Source of the DNA: Roseobacter sp. CCS2
GTDB taxonomy: Bacteria > Pseudomonadota > Alphaproteobacteria > Rhodobacterales > Rhodobacteraceae
Reading direction: 5' to 3'
NCBI RefSeq assembly: GCF_000169435.1
Contig: NZ_AAYB01000008.1
Coordinates: 29,199 to 93,198, forward strand
Length of the DNA stretch: 64,000 nt
The notes below the pieces were generated by a model. That model had not been told where the DNA came from. It did not search any database and was given only the letters and a program-made list of their open reading frames with translations. The translations under genes and the position numbers were made by a program. This document shows, in pieces, positions 30,014 to 39,394 of this stretch (positions are counted from its first letter, which is position 1; each line of letters starts with the position of its first letter).

Positions 30014-30418
30014 ATGAACCCTATGGCAAAGAATTCAAATCGAGACGGCAAAGCCCCCACCCAGCGCATGTTGCGCGTGGGCGAAGTGATCCGCCGCACC
30101 CTGTCCGAAGTCCTGCAACGCGGCGACGTGCATGACGATGAACTGGCGCGCATGTCCATTACGGTCGGCGAGGTGCGGATGACATCCGATTTGCGGATCG
30201 CGACGGCCTTTGTGCTGCCCTTGGGTGGGCATGGGAAACAAGAGGCGTTAGAGGCATTACGCCGCAACCGCCACGAAATCCGGCATTTGGTGGTCAAAGG
30301 CGGCACGATGAAATTCGCGCCTGAACTACGGTTTGAAATTGACGGGACGTTTGACCAGATCGACGCGACGCGCGCATTGCTGGCAGAGGATCATGTCCGT
30401 CAGGATCTGGACGACTGA
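30014..30418 (+). CDS. rbfA: Ribosome-binding factor A
   Basis: 134 residues. RbfA binds the 30S subunit near the 5' helix of 16S rRNA during maturation. The opening QRMLRVGEVIRRTLSEVL and RMSITVGEVRMTSDLRIATAFV are typical of the KH-like fold. The start may be ATG 30014 or ATG 30023. Its TGA stop overlaps the ATG of the next gene. Confidence 0.93.
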   Translation: MNPMAKNSNRDGKAPTQRMLRVGEVIRRTLSEVLQRGDVHDDELARMSITVGEVRMTSDLRIATAFVLPLGGHGKQEALEALRRNRHEIRHLVVKGGTMKFAPELRFEIDGTFDQIDATRALLAEDHVRQDLDD

Positions 30419-31137
30419 TGCGCTGGCTGGTGGGCGTCCTGCTGTTCTGGGCCGTGCCCGTAGCAGCGGTGACCTGCGAGGATGTGACCTATAAGGGTCT
30501 TAGCTATACAGCCTGCACGGTTGATGTCGCGTCCGAAAGCCTGAGCTTGTTTCACCGCGATGCCGATGGCACCCTGATCGGCAGCTTTGGCGGGATCGAA
30601 GATTTGCCTGAAATAAACCGTCTGTCTTTTGCGATGAACGCAGGCATGTACCATGATGATCGGTCCCCGGTGGGGCATTACCGCGAGGATGGTATCGAGA
30701 CGATGCGCGTCATTCCAAACGCAGGGCCCGGTAACTTTGGTCTGCTGCCCAATGGGGTGTTTTGCATCAATGATGATAGCGCGCAGGTTTACGAGACGCT
30801 TGATTATATCGCCCGCGCGCCTGACTGCCGTGATGCGACGCAATCCGGGCCGATGCTGGTCATCAATGGTGCGCTACATCCACGGTTCTTGGTGGACAGC
30901 ACATCGCGGTTCATCCGCAACGGTGTGGGCACAACAACCGATGGCGACACTGCCGTTTTTGTGATTTCCAACGACAGCGTGACGTTCCATGAATTCGGCA
31001 GCTTCTTTCGCGATTATCTGGAACTGCCAAACGCGCTGTACTTTGATGGAAAAGTGTCGCGACTGTACGCGCGCGACCAAGGGCGCAGTGACTTTGGATT
31101 TCAGTCGCTGGGGCCAATGGTTGCAGTGACCGAGTAA
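30418..31137 (+). CDS. Secreted phosphodiester glycosidase-like protein (NAGPA/DUF2233)
   Basis: 239 residues. A signal peptide (MRWLVGVLLFWAVPVAA) is followed by a domain with NAGMYHDDRSPVG, NFGLLPNGVF, SGPMLVINGALHP and a final NALYFDGKVSRLYA block, which together match the phosphodiester glycosidase family related to uncovering enzyme and YngK-like domains. Four Cys may form disulfides in the periplasm. Translation is coupled to rbfA by ATGA overlap, although a functional link is not evident. Confidence 0.8.
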   Translation: MRWLVGVLLFWAVPVAAVTCEDVTYKGLSYTACTVDVASESLSLFHRDADGTLIGSFGGIEDLPEINRLSFAMNAGMYHDDRSPVGHYREDGIETMRVIPNAGPGNFGLLPNGVFCINDDSAQVYETLDYIARAPDCRDATQSGPMLVINGALHPRFLVDSTSRFIRNGVGTTTDGDTAVFVISNDSVTFHEFGSFFRDYLELPNALYFDGKVSRLYARDQGRSDFGFQSLGPMVAVTE

Positions 31138-31181
31138 GGCGTTGAAGATCAGGGCTACCGGCCCATGATCACCGTGCAAAG

Positions 31182-31487
31182 CTATGCCTCGCAACGATAA
31201 AGCCTAACGGGCTTGGTTGACCCTCGTGCGATCAGCCCTTTGGCCTCCAAATCCAGCTGCACAGCTTTAAGCCACCAACCCGCCTTGGCACCGCCCGGAA
31301 ACACATCTTCTGACAGATGCTCAAGCAGCGCCGCTTTCGCCTCGGCAACTGTGATACCGGGTGCTGTGTTGGGCAAAACCGGCATCAGTGCTTCACGCAT
31401 AGCCATGTATTTGACGCGATCAACGCGGTCCGTCCGCTGTGGCGATGTGATGCTTTCGATTTCTATCTTGCTGTCAGTCTCAGACAT
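31182..31487 (-). CDS. Small conserved protein (DUF6958-like)
   Basis: 101 residues from ATG 31487, which has the ribosome-binding site GGAGAG. The segment AGWWLKAVQLDLEAKGLIAR followed by RLYRC looks like a small winged-helix or DNA-related fold; I associate it with the DUF6958 family, whose function is unknown. No signal or membrane segment. Convergent with the glycosidase-like gene. Confidence 0.6.
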   Translation of the reverse strand: MSETDSKIEIESITSPQRTDRVDRVKYMAMREALMPVLPNTAPGITVAEAKAALLEHLSEDVFPGGAKAGWWLKAVQLDLEAKGLIARGSTKPVRLYRCEA

Positions 31488-31822
31488 GCAGCTCTCCTTC
31501 CACGACAATTTGGGGATTGCGGAAGCCCATCCTGACCCATGCGCCAAAAAGGCGGGTAGGGGTGTGTCGGGGGAGCCCCCGACCTACGTAGGCCGGGGTT
31601 CTCCCCGGCAATCCAACACTTGCCTTATACGAAAGGGCCAACGACGGCCCGCGGGTTGGCATCGGTCACGTCGCTGTCGCGCGATTTATGCCAGCCACCT
31701 ATGCCGAAACGTCTGCCAAACGGGTGGCGTGGATGACAAAATTTCGAAGGAAGGTTTTGGCAGGAAGGGCGAGCTGAAGCGGTGAGAACTTACGTTTGGC
31801 GCTCGATTTCCCCAACACCATG
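31488..31822. other. 335-base intergenic region with double palindrome
   Basis: It carries two adjacent stem-loop repeats at 31566-31609 (see repeat entry). The rest has short coding-looking stretches in several frames but no gene I can support. Confidence 0.5.
31566..31609. repeat. REP-like double palindrome
   Basis: Two neighbouring hairpins: GTCGGGG / CCCCGAC (31566-31583), then GCCGGGG-TTCT-CCCCGGC (about 31591-31608), joined by a CCTACGTAGG self-complementary link. The same GTCGGGG/CCCCGAC core with CCTACG recurs at 33122, 43822 and 63145, and the GCCGGGG version at 42915. Confidence 0.75.
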
Positions 31823-32062
31823 TTATTTCATAAACCGTAGTTTAGAAAGAATGCCTGCGAAGAGACACCGAAATCTATGTAGAAAAGTTGCGGAGTGAAC
31901 GACAAGAAGAAACAAAGGAAAAAAGAAGCTGAAGAATGCAAGAAAGTGACCGGTTGAAAGCATTTCATATTTTACTGATGCAAAGGCGGAGCATGCGAAA
32001 GCCATCAAATAGGCAACGGTCACTCGAACCCAAACTTTCATTATGAAGTCCCAGAAAGTCAT
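31823..32062 (-). CDS. Small membrane protein, function unknown
   Basis: 79 residues with two hydrophobic segments (about 11-29 and 37-58), a run of Phe in the second (FFSFFFPLFLL) and a basic C-terminus. Start ATG 32062 is preferred; ATG 32095 would overlap the upstream lipoprotein gene. It lies in a visibly AT-richer patch than the surrounding genes, consistent with acquired DNA. No family recognised. Confidence 0.45.
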   Translation of the reverse strand: MTFWDFIMKVWVRVTVAYLMAFACSAFASVKYEMLSTGHFLAFFSFFFPLFLLVVHSATFLHRFRCLFAGILSKLRFMK

Positions 32063-32069
32063 GTTGATC

Positions 32070-32894
32070 TCATTGAGTCTGCGCAATGTATTCATTCGCC
32101 GAGTTACCCAAGAAGTCTAGTGCTTCCAGCGCCCACCATCTACCACAAGGTGAATTTTGATTTCGGTTCCATTTGTCTGTGGGCATACGTAGTGTCCGCG
32201 ACCACTCTCTAAATGCTTGATCAAAGTCTTGGCGTTCATCGCAGTCGCTGAGGTCCAACGAGTTGAAGGCAACTGTGTCGGAAGTATCCGCATTAGACCA
32301 AACACTGCCGGGGCTCATTGCGATCAGATAGGGACCTCGATCAGGTTTCTTTCGAAAGCCAAGATCGTCACCGAGCGCAATAAGTTTCCTTGCGGTAGTT
32401 ACGTCATAGGAGTCTATAGCTCTGTCGCACCTGTTATCAGCCGCAAATTCAAAGTCTCTAACCCAGCCCAAAGTCGGCCACATCGTTATTGCTTGGTCGG
32501 CAACCTGGGGGGTACTGGCAGTAATTGGATCAAGACCCGCATCAAAGGCGTTGCACGCAAGCTTATACCGTGCACGGTTTGAGGCGTTAGGTGAAGTCGG
32601 AAAAGCTACGAAACCATAAGCGTAGAATTCCTCGGGCGGGAATTGGGTCATACCTCCGTACATTCGGGTCGTCGCAATGACGTCGTTGCTTGAGTCTGAT
32701 GAGTTTTGTGCCTGTATTATGGCGTAGGTGAGAAACGCAGCGCCAACGAATAGAGCACCACCTCCATCTATCGATCCATCTGAACCACCACTGTCCCCAC
32801 CACCCATGCAGCCGCTGCAAAGGAACAAGGCACATGCAAGCAATGAATTATTTTGTGTCTTTGCGCAATGGAAGCGTCTAGGGAATAAACTCAT
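32070..32894 (-). CDS. Putative lipoprotein, function unknown
   Basis: 274 residues from ATG 32894. The leader ends with an imperfect lipobox (LFLCSGC, Cys29), then a Gly/Ser/Asp-rich spacer, a hydrophobic stretch (ALFVGAAFLTYAII) and a soluble domain with several Cys and Trp (CGRWWALEALDFL). I know no homologue family. Base composition is AT-richer than its neighbours. It may be co-transcribed with the small membrane protein that follows. Confidence 0.5.
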   Translation of the reverse strand: MSLFPRRFHCAKTQNNSLLACALFLCSGCMGGGDSGGSDGSIDGGGALFVGAAFLTYAIIQAQNSSDSSNDVIATTRMYGGMTQFPPEEFYAYGFVAFPTSPNASNRARYKLACNAFDAGLDPITASTPQVADQAITMWPTLGWVRDFEFAADNRCDRAIDSYDVTTARKLIALGDDLGFRKKPDRGPYLIAMSPGSVWSNADTSDTVAFNSLDLSDCDERQDFDQAFREWSRTLRMPTDKWNRNQNSPCGRWWALEALDFLGNSANEYIAQTQ

Positions 32895-33015
32895 TGTGCC
32901 TACTGAATAGAATAACCATTGCAACTATAGGTAAGGCGGCAGAATGACATAGGCAAGGCTGGAGACTGGCGCTTTGCTGCATAGAAATGCTTGACTGCTA
33001 GGTTCTCAATCCTAC

Positions 33016-33044
33016 TTGCCACCCACACCCCTCCCTGCTACATC
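33016..33044 (+). promoter_or_regulatory. Predicted promoter of rplB-rpsS-rplV-rpsC-rplP
   Basis: -35 TTGCCA (33016-33021), a 17-base C-rich spacer, -10 TACATC (33039-33044). The same layout precedes rpmC, rplO and rpsJ. None of these -10 boxes ends in T, a trait described for Rhodobacter promoters. Confidence 0.6.
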
Positions 33045-33121
33045 CCCGCAATCGCTTGGCCTCGGATTCGTTCCGGGGTCTTTGTGGTATTGCCAAAGCC
33101 CACGGTTACACGCGGGTCACG

Positions 33122-33164
33122 GTAGGTCGGGGTTCTCTCCGACACCTCTAAATCGGGCACCTAC
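33122..33164. repeat. REP-like palindrome upstream of rplB
   Basis: Stem GTCGGGG-TTCT-CTCCGAC (33126-33143) with outer bases GTAGG and, further out, CCTAC. It belongs to the palindrome family also seen at 31566, 42915, 43822 and 63145, here with one mismatch. Confidence 0.6.
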
Positions 33165-33223
33165 GGGGGCCTTTAACATCAGGGTCGCGCAAGTGGCCCG
33201 CCAAGCAAACGGAAGAAGCTAAC

Positions 33224-34066
33224 ATGGCACTCAAGTCGTACAAACCGACGACGCCGGGCCAGCGTGGGCTGGTGCTGATCGACCGTTCGGAGCTTTGGAA
33301 AGGACGTCCTGTCAAATCCCTTACTCAGGGTTTGACTAAATCGGGCGGCCGGAACAACACCGGACGGATCACTATGCGTCGTATTGGTGGGGGCGCAAAG
33401 CGTCTTTACCGCATCGTCGATTTCAAGCGTAACAAGCTGGACATGTCCGCTGTTGTCGCACGGATCGAATATGACCCGAACCGCACCGCATTTATCGCGC
33501 TGATTCAGTACGAAGACGGTACACAGAATTACATCCTTGCCCCGCAGCGCCTCGCTGTTGGTGACAAGGTGATCGCATCTGCCAAGGCTGACATTAAGCC
33601 CGGCAACGCCATGCCATTCAGCGGCATGCCAATCGGTACGATCATTCACAACATCGAAATGAAGCCAGGCAAAGGCGGCCAGATCGCCCGTGCAGCCGGC
33701 ACCTACGCCCAGTTTGTGGGTCGTGATGGTGGTTACGCGCAGGTCCGTCTGTCTTCTGGTGAATTGCGCCTGATCCGTCAGGAATGCATGGCCACTGTCG
33801 GTGCTGTGTCGAACCCCGACAACTCAAACCAGAACTTCGGTAAAGCGGGCCGGACCCGTCACAAGGGCATCCGCCCAAGTGTCCGTGGTGTTGCCATGAA
33901 CCCGATCGACCACCCGCACGGTGGTGGTGAAGGCCGCACATCTGGTGGTCGGACGCCTGTCACACCTTGGGGTAAAGATACCAAGGGCAAGCGCACCCGT
34001 AACAAAAACAAAGCATCGCAGCGCCTTATCGTGCGTTCGCGTCATGCCAAGAAGAAGGGTCGTTAA
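33224..34066 (+). CDS. rplB: 50S ribosomal protein L2
   Basis: 280 residues, full length. L2 is a primary 23S rRNA-binding protein near the peptidyl transferase centre. The KPTTPGQRG start, GGGAKRLYR block and C-terminal HPHGGGEGR with the conserved functional His are present. It is unusual that rplW is not directly upstream: here rplB opens the block, behind its own predicted promoter. rpsS follows after two bases. Confidence 0.98.
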   Translation: MALKSYKPTTPGQRGLVLIDRSELWKGRPVKSLTQGLTKSGGRNNTGRITMRRIGGGAKRLYRIVDFKRNKLDMSAVVARIEYDPNRTAFIALIQYEDGTQNYILAPQRLAVGDKVIASAKADIKPGNAMPFSGMPIGTIIHNIEMKPGKGGQIARAAGTYAQFVGRDGGYAQVRLSSGELRLIRQECMATVGAVSNPDNSNQNFGKAGRTRHKGIRPSVRGVAMNPIDHPHGGGEGRTSGGRTPVTPWGKDTKGKRTRNKNKASQRLIVRSRHAKKKGR

Positions 34067-34068
34067 AT

Positions 34069-34347
34069 ATGGCTCGTTCCGTCTGGAAAGGCCCCTTTGT
34101 GGACGCCTATGTTTTGAAAAAAGCAGAAGCATCCCGCGAAAGCGGCCGCAACGAAGTGATCAAGATCTGGTCGCGTCGTTCTACTATCCTGCCTCAGTTT
34201 GTTGGCCTCACCTTTGGTGTGTACAACGGCAAGAAGCACATCCCTGTTAACGTTAGCGAAGACATGATTGGTCAGAAGTTCGGTGAATATTCACCAACAC
34301 GGACCTACTATGGTCACGCCGCTGACAAAAAAGCGAAGCGGAAATAA
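34069..34347 (+). CDS. rpsS: 30S ribosomal protein S19
   Basis: 92 residues. S19 binds 16S rRNA in the subunit head with S13. [10 protein letters not shown] start and the KLGEF-like [13 protein letters not shown] block are typical. Normal order within the S10 operon, between rplB and rplV. Confidence 0.98.
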   Translation: MARSVWKGPFVDAYVLKKAEASRESGRNEVIKIWSRRSTILPQFVGLTFGVYNGKKHIPVNVSEDMIGQKFGEYSPTRTYYGHAADKKAKRK

Positions 34348-34350
34348 GCC

Positions 34351-34731
34351 ATGAGCAAGGATAAAAATCCCCGCCGCGTGGCCGATAACGAAGCAATGGC
34401 AAAACTACGCATGCTCCGTACCTCCCCGCAAAAGCTGAACCTCGTTGCTGGCCTGATCCGCGGCAAGAAAGTTGAGCAGGCATTGACTGACCTGACTTTC
34501 AGCAAAAAGCGGATTTCGGACGACGTGAAGAAATGTCTTCAGTCGGCCATCGCCAACGCCGAAAACAACCACAACCTTGACGTCGATGAACTGGTCGTCG
34601 CAGAGGCGTATGTCGGCAAGAACCTGACCATGAAGCGCGGACGCCCACGGGCCCGTGGCCGTTTTGGCAAGATCATCAAGCCGTTTGCAGAGATCACCAT
34701 CAAGGTGCGTCAAGTTGAGGAGCAATCATAA
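34351..34731 (+). CDS. rplV: 50S ribosomal protein L22
   Basis: 126 residues. L22 lines the exit tunnel; its long hairpin includes [18 protein letters not shown], where macrolide-resistance changes are known in other bacteria. Stop overlaps the rpsC start by one base (TAATG). Confidence 0.98.
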   Translation: MSKDKNPRRVADNEAMAKLRMLRTSPQKLNLVAGLIRGKKVEQALTDLTFSKKRISDDVKKCLQSAIANAENNHNLDVDELVVAEAYVGKNLTMKRGRPRARGRFGKIIKPFAEITIKVRQVEEQS

Positions 34732-35432
34732 TGGGTAACAAAGTAAACCCGATCGGTATGCGTCTTCAGGTCAACCGTACCTGGGATAGCCGCTGGTACG
34801 CTGACACCAAAGACTATGGCGATCTTTTGTTGGAAGACTTGCGTATCAAGGACTTCATCAAGAAAGAATGCGCACAGTCCGGCGTCAGCCGCGTGATCAT
34901 CGAACGTCCGCATAAAAAGTGCCGCGTCACGATCCACGCAGCACGCCCTGGTGTGATCATCGGCAAGAAAGGTGCAGACATCGAAGGTCTGCGCAAGAAA
35001 CTTGCTGCACTTACAGACAGCGAACTGCACCTGAACATCGTTGAAGTCCGCAAGCCAGAACTTGACGCAGCCCTGGTTGCCGAAAGCATTGGTCAGCAGC
35101 TGGAACGCCGTGTGTCTTTCCGTCGCGCGATGAAGCGTTCGGTCCAGAACGCCATGCGCATGGGTGCCCTGGGTATCCGGGTTAACCTTGCCGGTCGTCT
35201 GGGCGGTGCTGAAATTGCCCGTACCGAATGGTACCGTGAAGGTCGCGTGCCACTGCACACGCTGCGCGCCGACATCGACTATGCGCTGTATGAGGCGATG
35301 ACGCCTTATGGGATCATCGGCATCAAGGTCTTCATCTATAAAGGTGAGATCATGGAGCACGATCCATCAGCGCACGACCGCAAACATGCTGAGCTGCAAG
35401 AGGGCGCTGTCCCTCGCGGCCCGCGTCGCTAA
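34731..35432 (+). CDS. rpsC: 30S ribosomal protein S3
   Basis: 233 residues. [12 protein letters not shown] start, KH domain with [11 protein letters not shown], and C-terminal domain with [11 protein letters not shown]3 forms part of the mRNA entry tunnel with S4 and S5. Confidence 0.98.
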   Translation: MGNKVNPIGMRLQVNRTWDSRWYADTKDYGDLLLEDLRIKDFIKKECAQSGVSRVIIERPHKKCRVTIHAARPGVIIGKKGADIEGLRKKLAALTDSELHLNIVEVRKPELDAALVAESIGQQLERRVSFRRAMKRSVQNAMRMGALGIRVNLAGRLGGAEIARTEWYREGRVPLHTLRADIDYALYEAMTPYGIIGIKVFIYKGEIMEHDPSAHDRKHAELQEGAVPRGPRR

Positions 35433-35447
35433 GGGGAGCTGATTTAA

Positions 35448-35861
35448 ATGCTACAGCCAAAGCGTACAAAACACCGGAAACTGCACAAAGGCCGTATCCG
35501 TGGTGAAGCCAAAGGCGGTTCTGATCTGAACTTCGGCACATATGGCCTCAAAGCCATTGAGCCCGAGCGGATCACAGCCCGCCAAATCGAAGCCGCACGC
35601 CGTGCCATGACGCGTCACATGAAGCGTCAGGGCCGTGTCTGGATCCGGATTTTCCCGGACACTCCAGTAACGTCCAAGCCCGTTGAAGTGCGTATGGGTA
35701 AGGGTAAAGGTTCCATTGATTTTTGGGCATGCAAGGTCAAACCTGGCCGCGTGATGTTCGAAATCGACGGCGTGAGTGAACCCATCGCCCGCGAGGCCCT
35801 GCGCCTTGCCGCGATGAAGCTGCCGATCAAGACACGAACAATCGTTCGCGAAGATTGGTAA
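35448..35861 (+). CDS. rplP: 50S ribosomal protein L16
   Basis: 137 residues. [17 protein letters not shown] start and [17 protein letters not shown] are diagnostic. L16 helps place the A-site tRNA. It is the last gene before a terminator; in most bacteria rpmC follows at once, but here it is 3.6 kb downstream. Confidence 0.98.
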   Translation: MLQPKRTKHRKLHKGRIRGEAKGGSDLNFGTYGLKAIEPERITARQIEAARRAMTRHMKRQGRVWIRIFPDTPVTSKPVEVRMGKGKGSIDFWACKVKPGRVMFEIDGVSEPIAREALRLAAMKLPIKTRTIVREDW

Positions 35862-35888
35862 ACCGTTAAACCCGAAGGATTTGACGGG

Positions 35889-35930
35889 GTACGGTGTAGC
35901 GAATTTGCGCAGCAAACTCGCGGGCCGTAC
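35889..35930. repeat. Long imperfect inverted repeat before rplP terminator
   Basis: GTACGG (35889) pairs with CCGTAC (35925-35930), and inside it GCGAATTTGC (35899) pairs with GCAAACTCGC (35912) except for one G-U pair, leaving a 3-base loop. It directly precedes a second, terminator-type stem-loop. Confidence 0.6.
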
Positions 35931-35945
35931 ACGGTAAACATAAAG

Positions 35946-35977
35946 AGCCCCTGCCGAGAGATCGGTGGGGGCTTTTT
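35946..35977 (+). terminator. Rho-independent terminator after rplP
   Basis: Stem AGCCCC...CCGA / TCGG...GGGGCT with GAGA loop followed by TTTTTG. It ends the rplB-rplP transcript, so rpmC and the spc genes need a separate promoter. Confidence 0.85.
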
Positions 35978-36339
35978 GTTTTTGGGTTTGTAGGGACCGC
36001 TATCACCATCGCCAATTTTGATATGAAATGTGGTTGCAGCCACGTCACAATTCCGAATTCCATATTTTGAAATTCGATACAATTTATTAAAAACAAGTCG
36101 TTACATCCGTTTTGCCATGTGGACAGTGTTGGGCGCAAACCCGCCTAGACTGTTGTCGCCATCAGTACAAAACAGGTCATCGGGTATTGATCGCGTCAGC
36201 ATTAGAAACAGTGCCGTTGCCTACATCAAACAGGCCGTTGTTTAGACCATGTGTACTATCGTATGCAAATTCCAGACGAGTTTTGGCACAGCCACTTTTA
36301 GCGTTTCCCTTTCATATCTCTATTTAGGAAACCATATCC

Positions 36340-37410
36340 ATGCTCTCATTGCGCAATGCGGTCGTTCAATCATCTTTGCTTATACTTATTGCTTGCGGCG
36401 GTGGTGGCGGTGGAGGTGACGGCGATAATCCAGGTGGCGGCGGCCCGGACATTACCCCAAACCCAGATTTGGTCTATGCAGATGACCAGCCTGTCACGCG
36501 CGAAAGCGTTATCGGCAAAACATTTCCCATTCAACTGGTTGTCGGCTCTGCAAGAGATGGTGGAATTCCGCGCCGCGAGACCGCATCGATTGAGTATGTA
36601 ACCGCGGATAAAGCGATCATCACTTATAATGGGACATCAACAGAGTTTAACTATCGCAACGCCCTTAGTCAGGAAAACTGGACAAGTGGCGCATCGAATT
36701 CGGGTGGTGGTTTATTGCAAGATCTGCGACTAGATCGGGTAACAAAGGCCGCGCGCGGTATTGCCATTGGTAATTCATCTATAGCGAACCCTGATTTGCC
36801 GCTGGCCGAAGGCGTCTTTGGGTTTGTGACCCCTGAGAACCGATTGACTGGCAGCGTCAACTATAGCTCAGACTTCGGCTCAAGGATGTTGATTACGGCA
36901 ACCGATTGGGTCGAACAAGATGACGGTAGTTTTGATCGGGTTGAACGCGTTGTGGAAACTGGCGGTGAAACCGTTAGCATTTCGGCTGATTTCAGTACGG
37001 GGATCGTTTCGGGGACTTTATTTGATGGTAGCTATAGCACCATTGATGACCGCCAAAATGGAAATAGTTCTGTGACACATGACGTTACAGTCACGCTTGA
37101 GAATGCTGTTGTGGATGGGTCTGGCTTTACCGGTGATATCAATGTCATGACAACTGCCAGTAGCAATCTACGCGAAGAGATAAATGGTGGCGTTGGGCCG
37201 CAGGGTGATATTCTGCCGTCTACTGTTGTTATGAACTCTCAGGATGCTGAGGGAACATTCTTTGGATATGACGCCCAAGGTGTCGGTGGTACATTCGAAG
37301 CCAACTTTGACGAGACTTTTTATCGGGGTGAAAATCCCTTTGACGGGGTCGACGCTGAAGAGGTGACCGAGAACCGTACCATCGTTGGCGACTTTCTCGT
37401 CAACAACTGA
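36340..37410 (+). CDS. Surface lipoprotein with transferrin-binding-protein-like barrel
   Basis: 356 residues. A short leader ends with the good lipobox LIAC (Cys19), followed by a poly-Gly/Asp linker, as in surface lipoproteins. The C-terminal half holds beta-rich repeats ending with EGTFFGYDAQGVGGTFEANF, close to the final strands of TbpB-like barrels (GxFxGPxAxExGGxF). Such proteins reach the cell surface with a Slam translocon; no Slam gene is in this window. Ligand unknown. Located in DNA between rplP and rpmC. Confidence 0.65.
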   Translation: MLSLRNAVVQSSLLILIACGGGGGGGDGDNPGGGGPDITPNPDLVYADDQPVTRESVIGKTFPIQLVVGSARDGGIPRRETASIEYVTADKAIITYNGTSTEFNYRNALSQENWTSGASNSGGGLLQDLRLDRVTKAARGIAIGNSSIANPDLPLAEGVFGFVTPENRLTGSVNYSSDFGSRMLITATDWVEQDDGSFDRVERVVETGGETVSISADFSTGIVSGTLFDGSYSTIDDRQNGNSSVTHDVTVTLENAVVDGSGFTGDINVMTTASSNLREEINGGVGPQGDILPSTVVMNSQDAEGTFFGYDAQGVGGTFEANFDETFYRGENPFDGVDAEEVTENRTIVGDFLVNN

Positions 37411-37430
37411 TACGATCTAAGCATGTTCGA

Positions 37431-37456
37431 TATGCAGCCAAGCGACCGGCTGCATA
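37431..37456. terminator. Stem-loop between convergent genes
   Basis: Perfect 9-base arms TATGCAGCC / GGCTGCATA with loop AAGCGACC, between the convergent lipoprotein and DUF3592-like genes. No T tract on either side, so termination strength is uncertain. Confidence 0.5.
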
Positions 37457-37489
37457 CCGACGCTTTCTTTAGCCGTGTTTGGGCAGCCA

Positions 37490-37942
37490 TCACCATCTTC
37501 GGTAGCGTCGTCGCCCGCGGAACCGCACGGGGATGATCTCGGGAAACCCGAAGAGCATCAGAACGCCTTGCGCGAATAACACAAATCCAATGGCCTGCGC
37601 GATCCGCCCCGCCCGAAACGTGCGATTGACCATGTGGGTGCTACGCATTTCACCCGTTTCGGCGTTATAGCGGCCTTCGACGATGTCGCCTGATTGGTGC
37701 GGTTTGGGGCGCGTCCAGATGGACCCGGTGTATTCCGGTCTTGGGCGCATTTCTGTGACAAGTCCGAAGACGGGCCGATACATACGGTCGCCATCGTTAT
37801 TGTATTTTTCGTCAACTTGCAGAACGATCAGTGTGGCAGGTTCGGACGTATCCAAAAAGGTTTTCGCAGGCACGGCGAAGATTGAACCGATGACGTAGCA
37901 AAATGCACCGGCAAATAAACTGAGAAGGGCCTTGCGCCACAT
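37490..37942 (-). CDS. DUF3592-like membrane protein
   Basis: 150 residues with an N-terminal membrane helix (LLSLFAGAFCYVIGSIFAVP) and a C-terminal one (AIGFVLFAQGVLMLFGFP). The extracytoplasmic region with RMYRPVFGLVTE and GDIVEGRYNAETGEMRS matches the DUF3592 pattern of two helices around a small beta domain. Function unknown. Sits in the rplP-rpmC insertion. Confidence 0.6.
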   Translation of the reverse strand: MWRKALLSLFAGAFCYVIGSIFAVPAKTFLDTSEPATLIVLQVDEKYNNDGDRMYRPVFGLVTEMRPRPEYTGSIWTRPKPHQSGDIVEGRYNAETGEMRSTHMVNRTFRAGRIAQAIGFVLFAQGVLMLFGFPEIIPVRFRGRRRYRRW

Positions 37943-38078
37943 AATATCTCCTTATTTCTGGGGAGATATGACATTAGCCGATGTGGGGCCTTTGGCCCAA
38001 GGGGATTAAATTAAGGGTTTTCCCACTTGTTTTGGGACAGTGGTTCAGATGATGGGCGGAATACAGATTGGTCTGCGA

Positions 38079-38699
38079 TCAGTCCCACCTATAATTAAAA
38101 CTCACCGATATCCGCTCTTCTTCGCTCATATTCATCGGCACCTCGTGCCGCAGCCAGCTTTCCCACAGTAGCACGTCACCGACTGCGGGTTTGGCGTAGA
38201 AGAATGTGCGCAGCTCGTCCCGCGCGTCTTTCACCCGCGTGGGGGCGGCCATCATCATCGCCAGTCTTGGGTCTTCGAATTTGATCGCACTCGCGCCGTC
38301 GGGCATGGCGACATAGGTCGTCCCGCTGATCACGGAATGCGGGTGGATGTGGCTGGTGTGGATACCGCCTTCGGGCAGGATGTTGATCCAGATATCTTCG
38401 AGTTGCAGTTTCTTGTCGCCCAAGTCGAAAGCCAAGTCCTCAGCAAACGCCGCGACATGGGCGTCGAGGGCGGCAACGAGATCTTTGAAGATCGGGAACC
38501 GCCATGGCAGATCGCTGAGCGACGCATAAGAGGTGTAGCCCGGAAAGCCGTTCTCTTCGCACCAGTCTTGCCCCGCTTCATCTTCATCGGCGATGACAAG
38601 GCAAGAGTTTTCAAGCTCGGAAGGGTCTATGGGTGCGCCATGGGCGGACAGCTTGGCGTGGTAGAGGCGGGTCGCGAAGAGGGATTTGATATCTGACAT
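38079..38699 (-). CDS. Putative 2-oxoglutarate/Fe(II) oxygenase (TIGR02466 type)
   Basis: 206 residues from ATG 38699. The block GGIHTSHIHPHSVISGTTYVAMP with histidines, FEDPR and later SWLRHEVPMN look like the metal-binding His...His core of the TIGR02466 putative oxygenase family. Soluble. Substrate unknown. Third gene in the rplP-rpmC insertion; it is not obviously related to ribosome function, although some enzymes of the wider superfamily hydroxylate ribosomal proteins. Confidence 0.65.
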   Translation of the reverse strand: MSDIKSLFATRLYHAKLSAHGAPIDPSELENSCLVIADEDEAGQDWCEENGFPGYTSYASLSDLPWRFPIFKDLVAALDAHVAAFAEDLAFDLGDKKLQLEDIWINILPEGGIHTSHIHPHSVISGTTYVAMPDGASAIKFEDPRLAMMMAAPTRVKDARDELRTFFYAKPAVGDVLLWESWLRHEVPMNMSEEERISVSFNYRWD

Positions 38700-38823
38700 G
38701 AAGACTTCATATCCGGGCATTGCGCCAAGGTATAGGGATGAGGTCAGTCGTTACTTAATCTAGTGTGAAGTACAAATTCATGATTAGTTTGATGAATAGA
38801 GGTTTCGCTGGCACAGGTTTTAG

Positions 38824-39378
38824 ATGAAGCTATTTTCCGCCGTTTTGTTTTGGGTTTTTTGCCTGCTGAGTTTGGCAGGGCCCTTGAAAGCTGATCAATG
38901 GGGTTCGGTTGTTATTTCACACTGCTATGACCTGGATGACCGACAGTACCAACAGCACTTCTTTGTTCGGGTATTCTGGACGGAGGTTGGCGGTGGTCAG
39001 TTCTACCGTGAAAAAGCTATAGCTGATGGTCCACGCCACGTCAGTGCGATAGAGGATAATCCAGAATCATGCGTTATAGATGGTGTGCTGGTTCGTTTCG
39101 AATTGTTGGACTATGTCGCAGCGCCGCGTCCCGGAAGATGTGGGCTTTGTGAACAAACAGGTTTCCGATTAACGGCCGATGGCGTGACAATTTGGGAAAC
39201 GCCAAGCCCAGATGTCAGGGGAACACCGATATTCAACGGAACGCTTGATGTAGATCGCGATATGGCACGTATATGTGCTGAGCAAACACCTGAGGAATTG
39301 GGTGTTCAGCTACCTTACGAACCTGATTTCTTTTCATCTAAGACCAGTATGTTAGTTTGCGAGACGATTTCACGCTAA
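38824..39378 (+). CDS. Secreted Cys-rich protein, function unknown
   Basis: 184 residues with a signal peptide ([23 protein letters not shown]). The mature part has six Cys, including CGLCEQTG, so disulfides in the periplasm are likely. I know no family. It ends 16 bases before the predicted rpmC promoter. Confidence 0.55.
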   Translation: MKLFSAVLFWVFCLLSLAGPLKADQWGSVVISHCYDLDDRQYQQHFFVRVFWTEVGGGQFYREKAIADGPRHVSAIEDNPESCVIDGVLVRFELLDYVAAPRPGRCGLCEQTGFRLTADGVTIWETPSPDVRGTPIFNGTLDVDRDMARICAEQTPEELGVQLPYEPDFFSSKTSMLVCETISR

Positions 39379-39394
39379 AGCAGGGGAAACCCCC

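Larger units (their letters stand above)
32895..33223. promoter_or_regulatory. Promoter and leader region of rplB block
   Basis: Because rplW and rplB are separated here, rplB needs its own promoter. The best candidate is TTGCCA-N17-TACATC at 33016-33044. The leader then carries an imperfect palindrome of the GTCGGGG family at 33122-33164. Ribosome-binding site GGAAGAAG precedes the ATG. Confidence 0.55.
35862..36339. other. 478-base intergenic region after rplP
   Basis: Holds a long imperfect hairpin (35889-35930) and the rplP terminator (35946-35977), then about 360 AT-rich bases in which I see no gene or clear promoter. The lipoprotein gene at 36340 must be transcribed from somewhere in this stretch. 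Confidence 0.5.
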
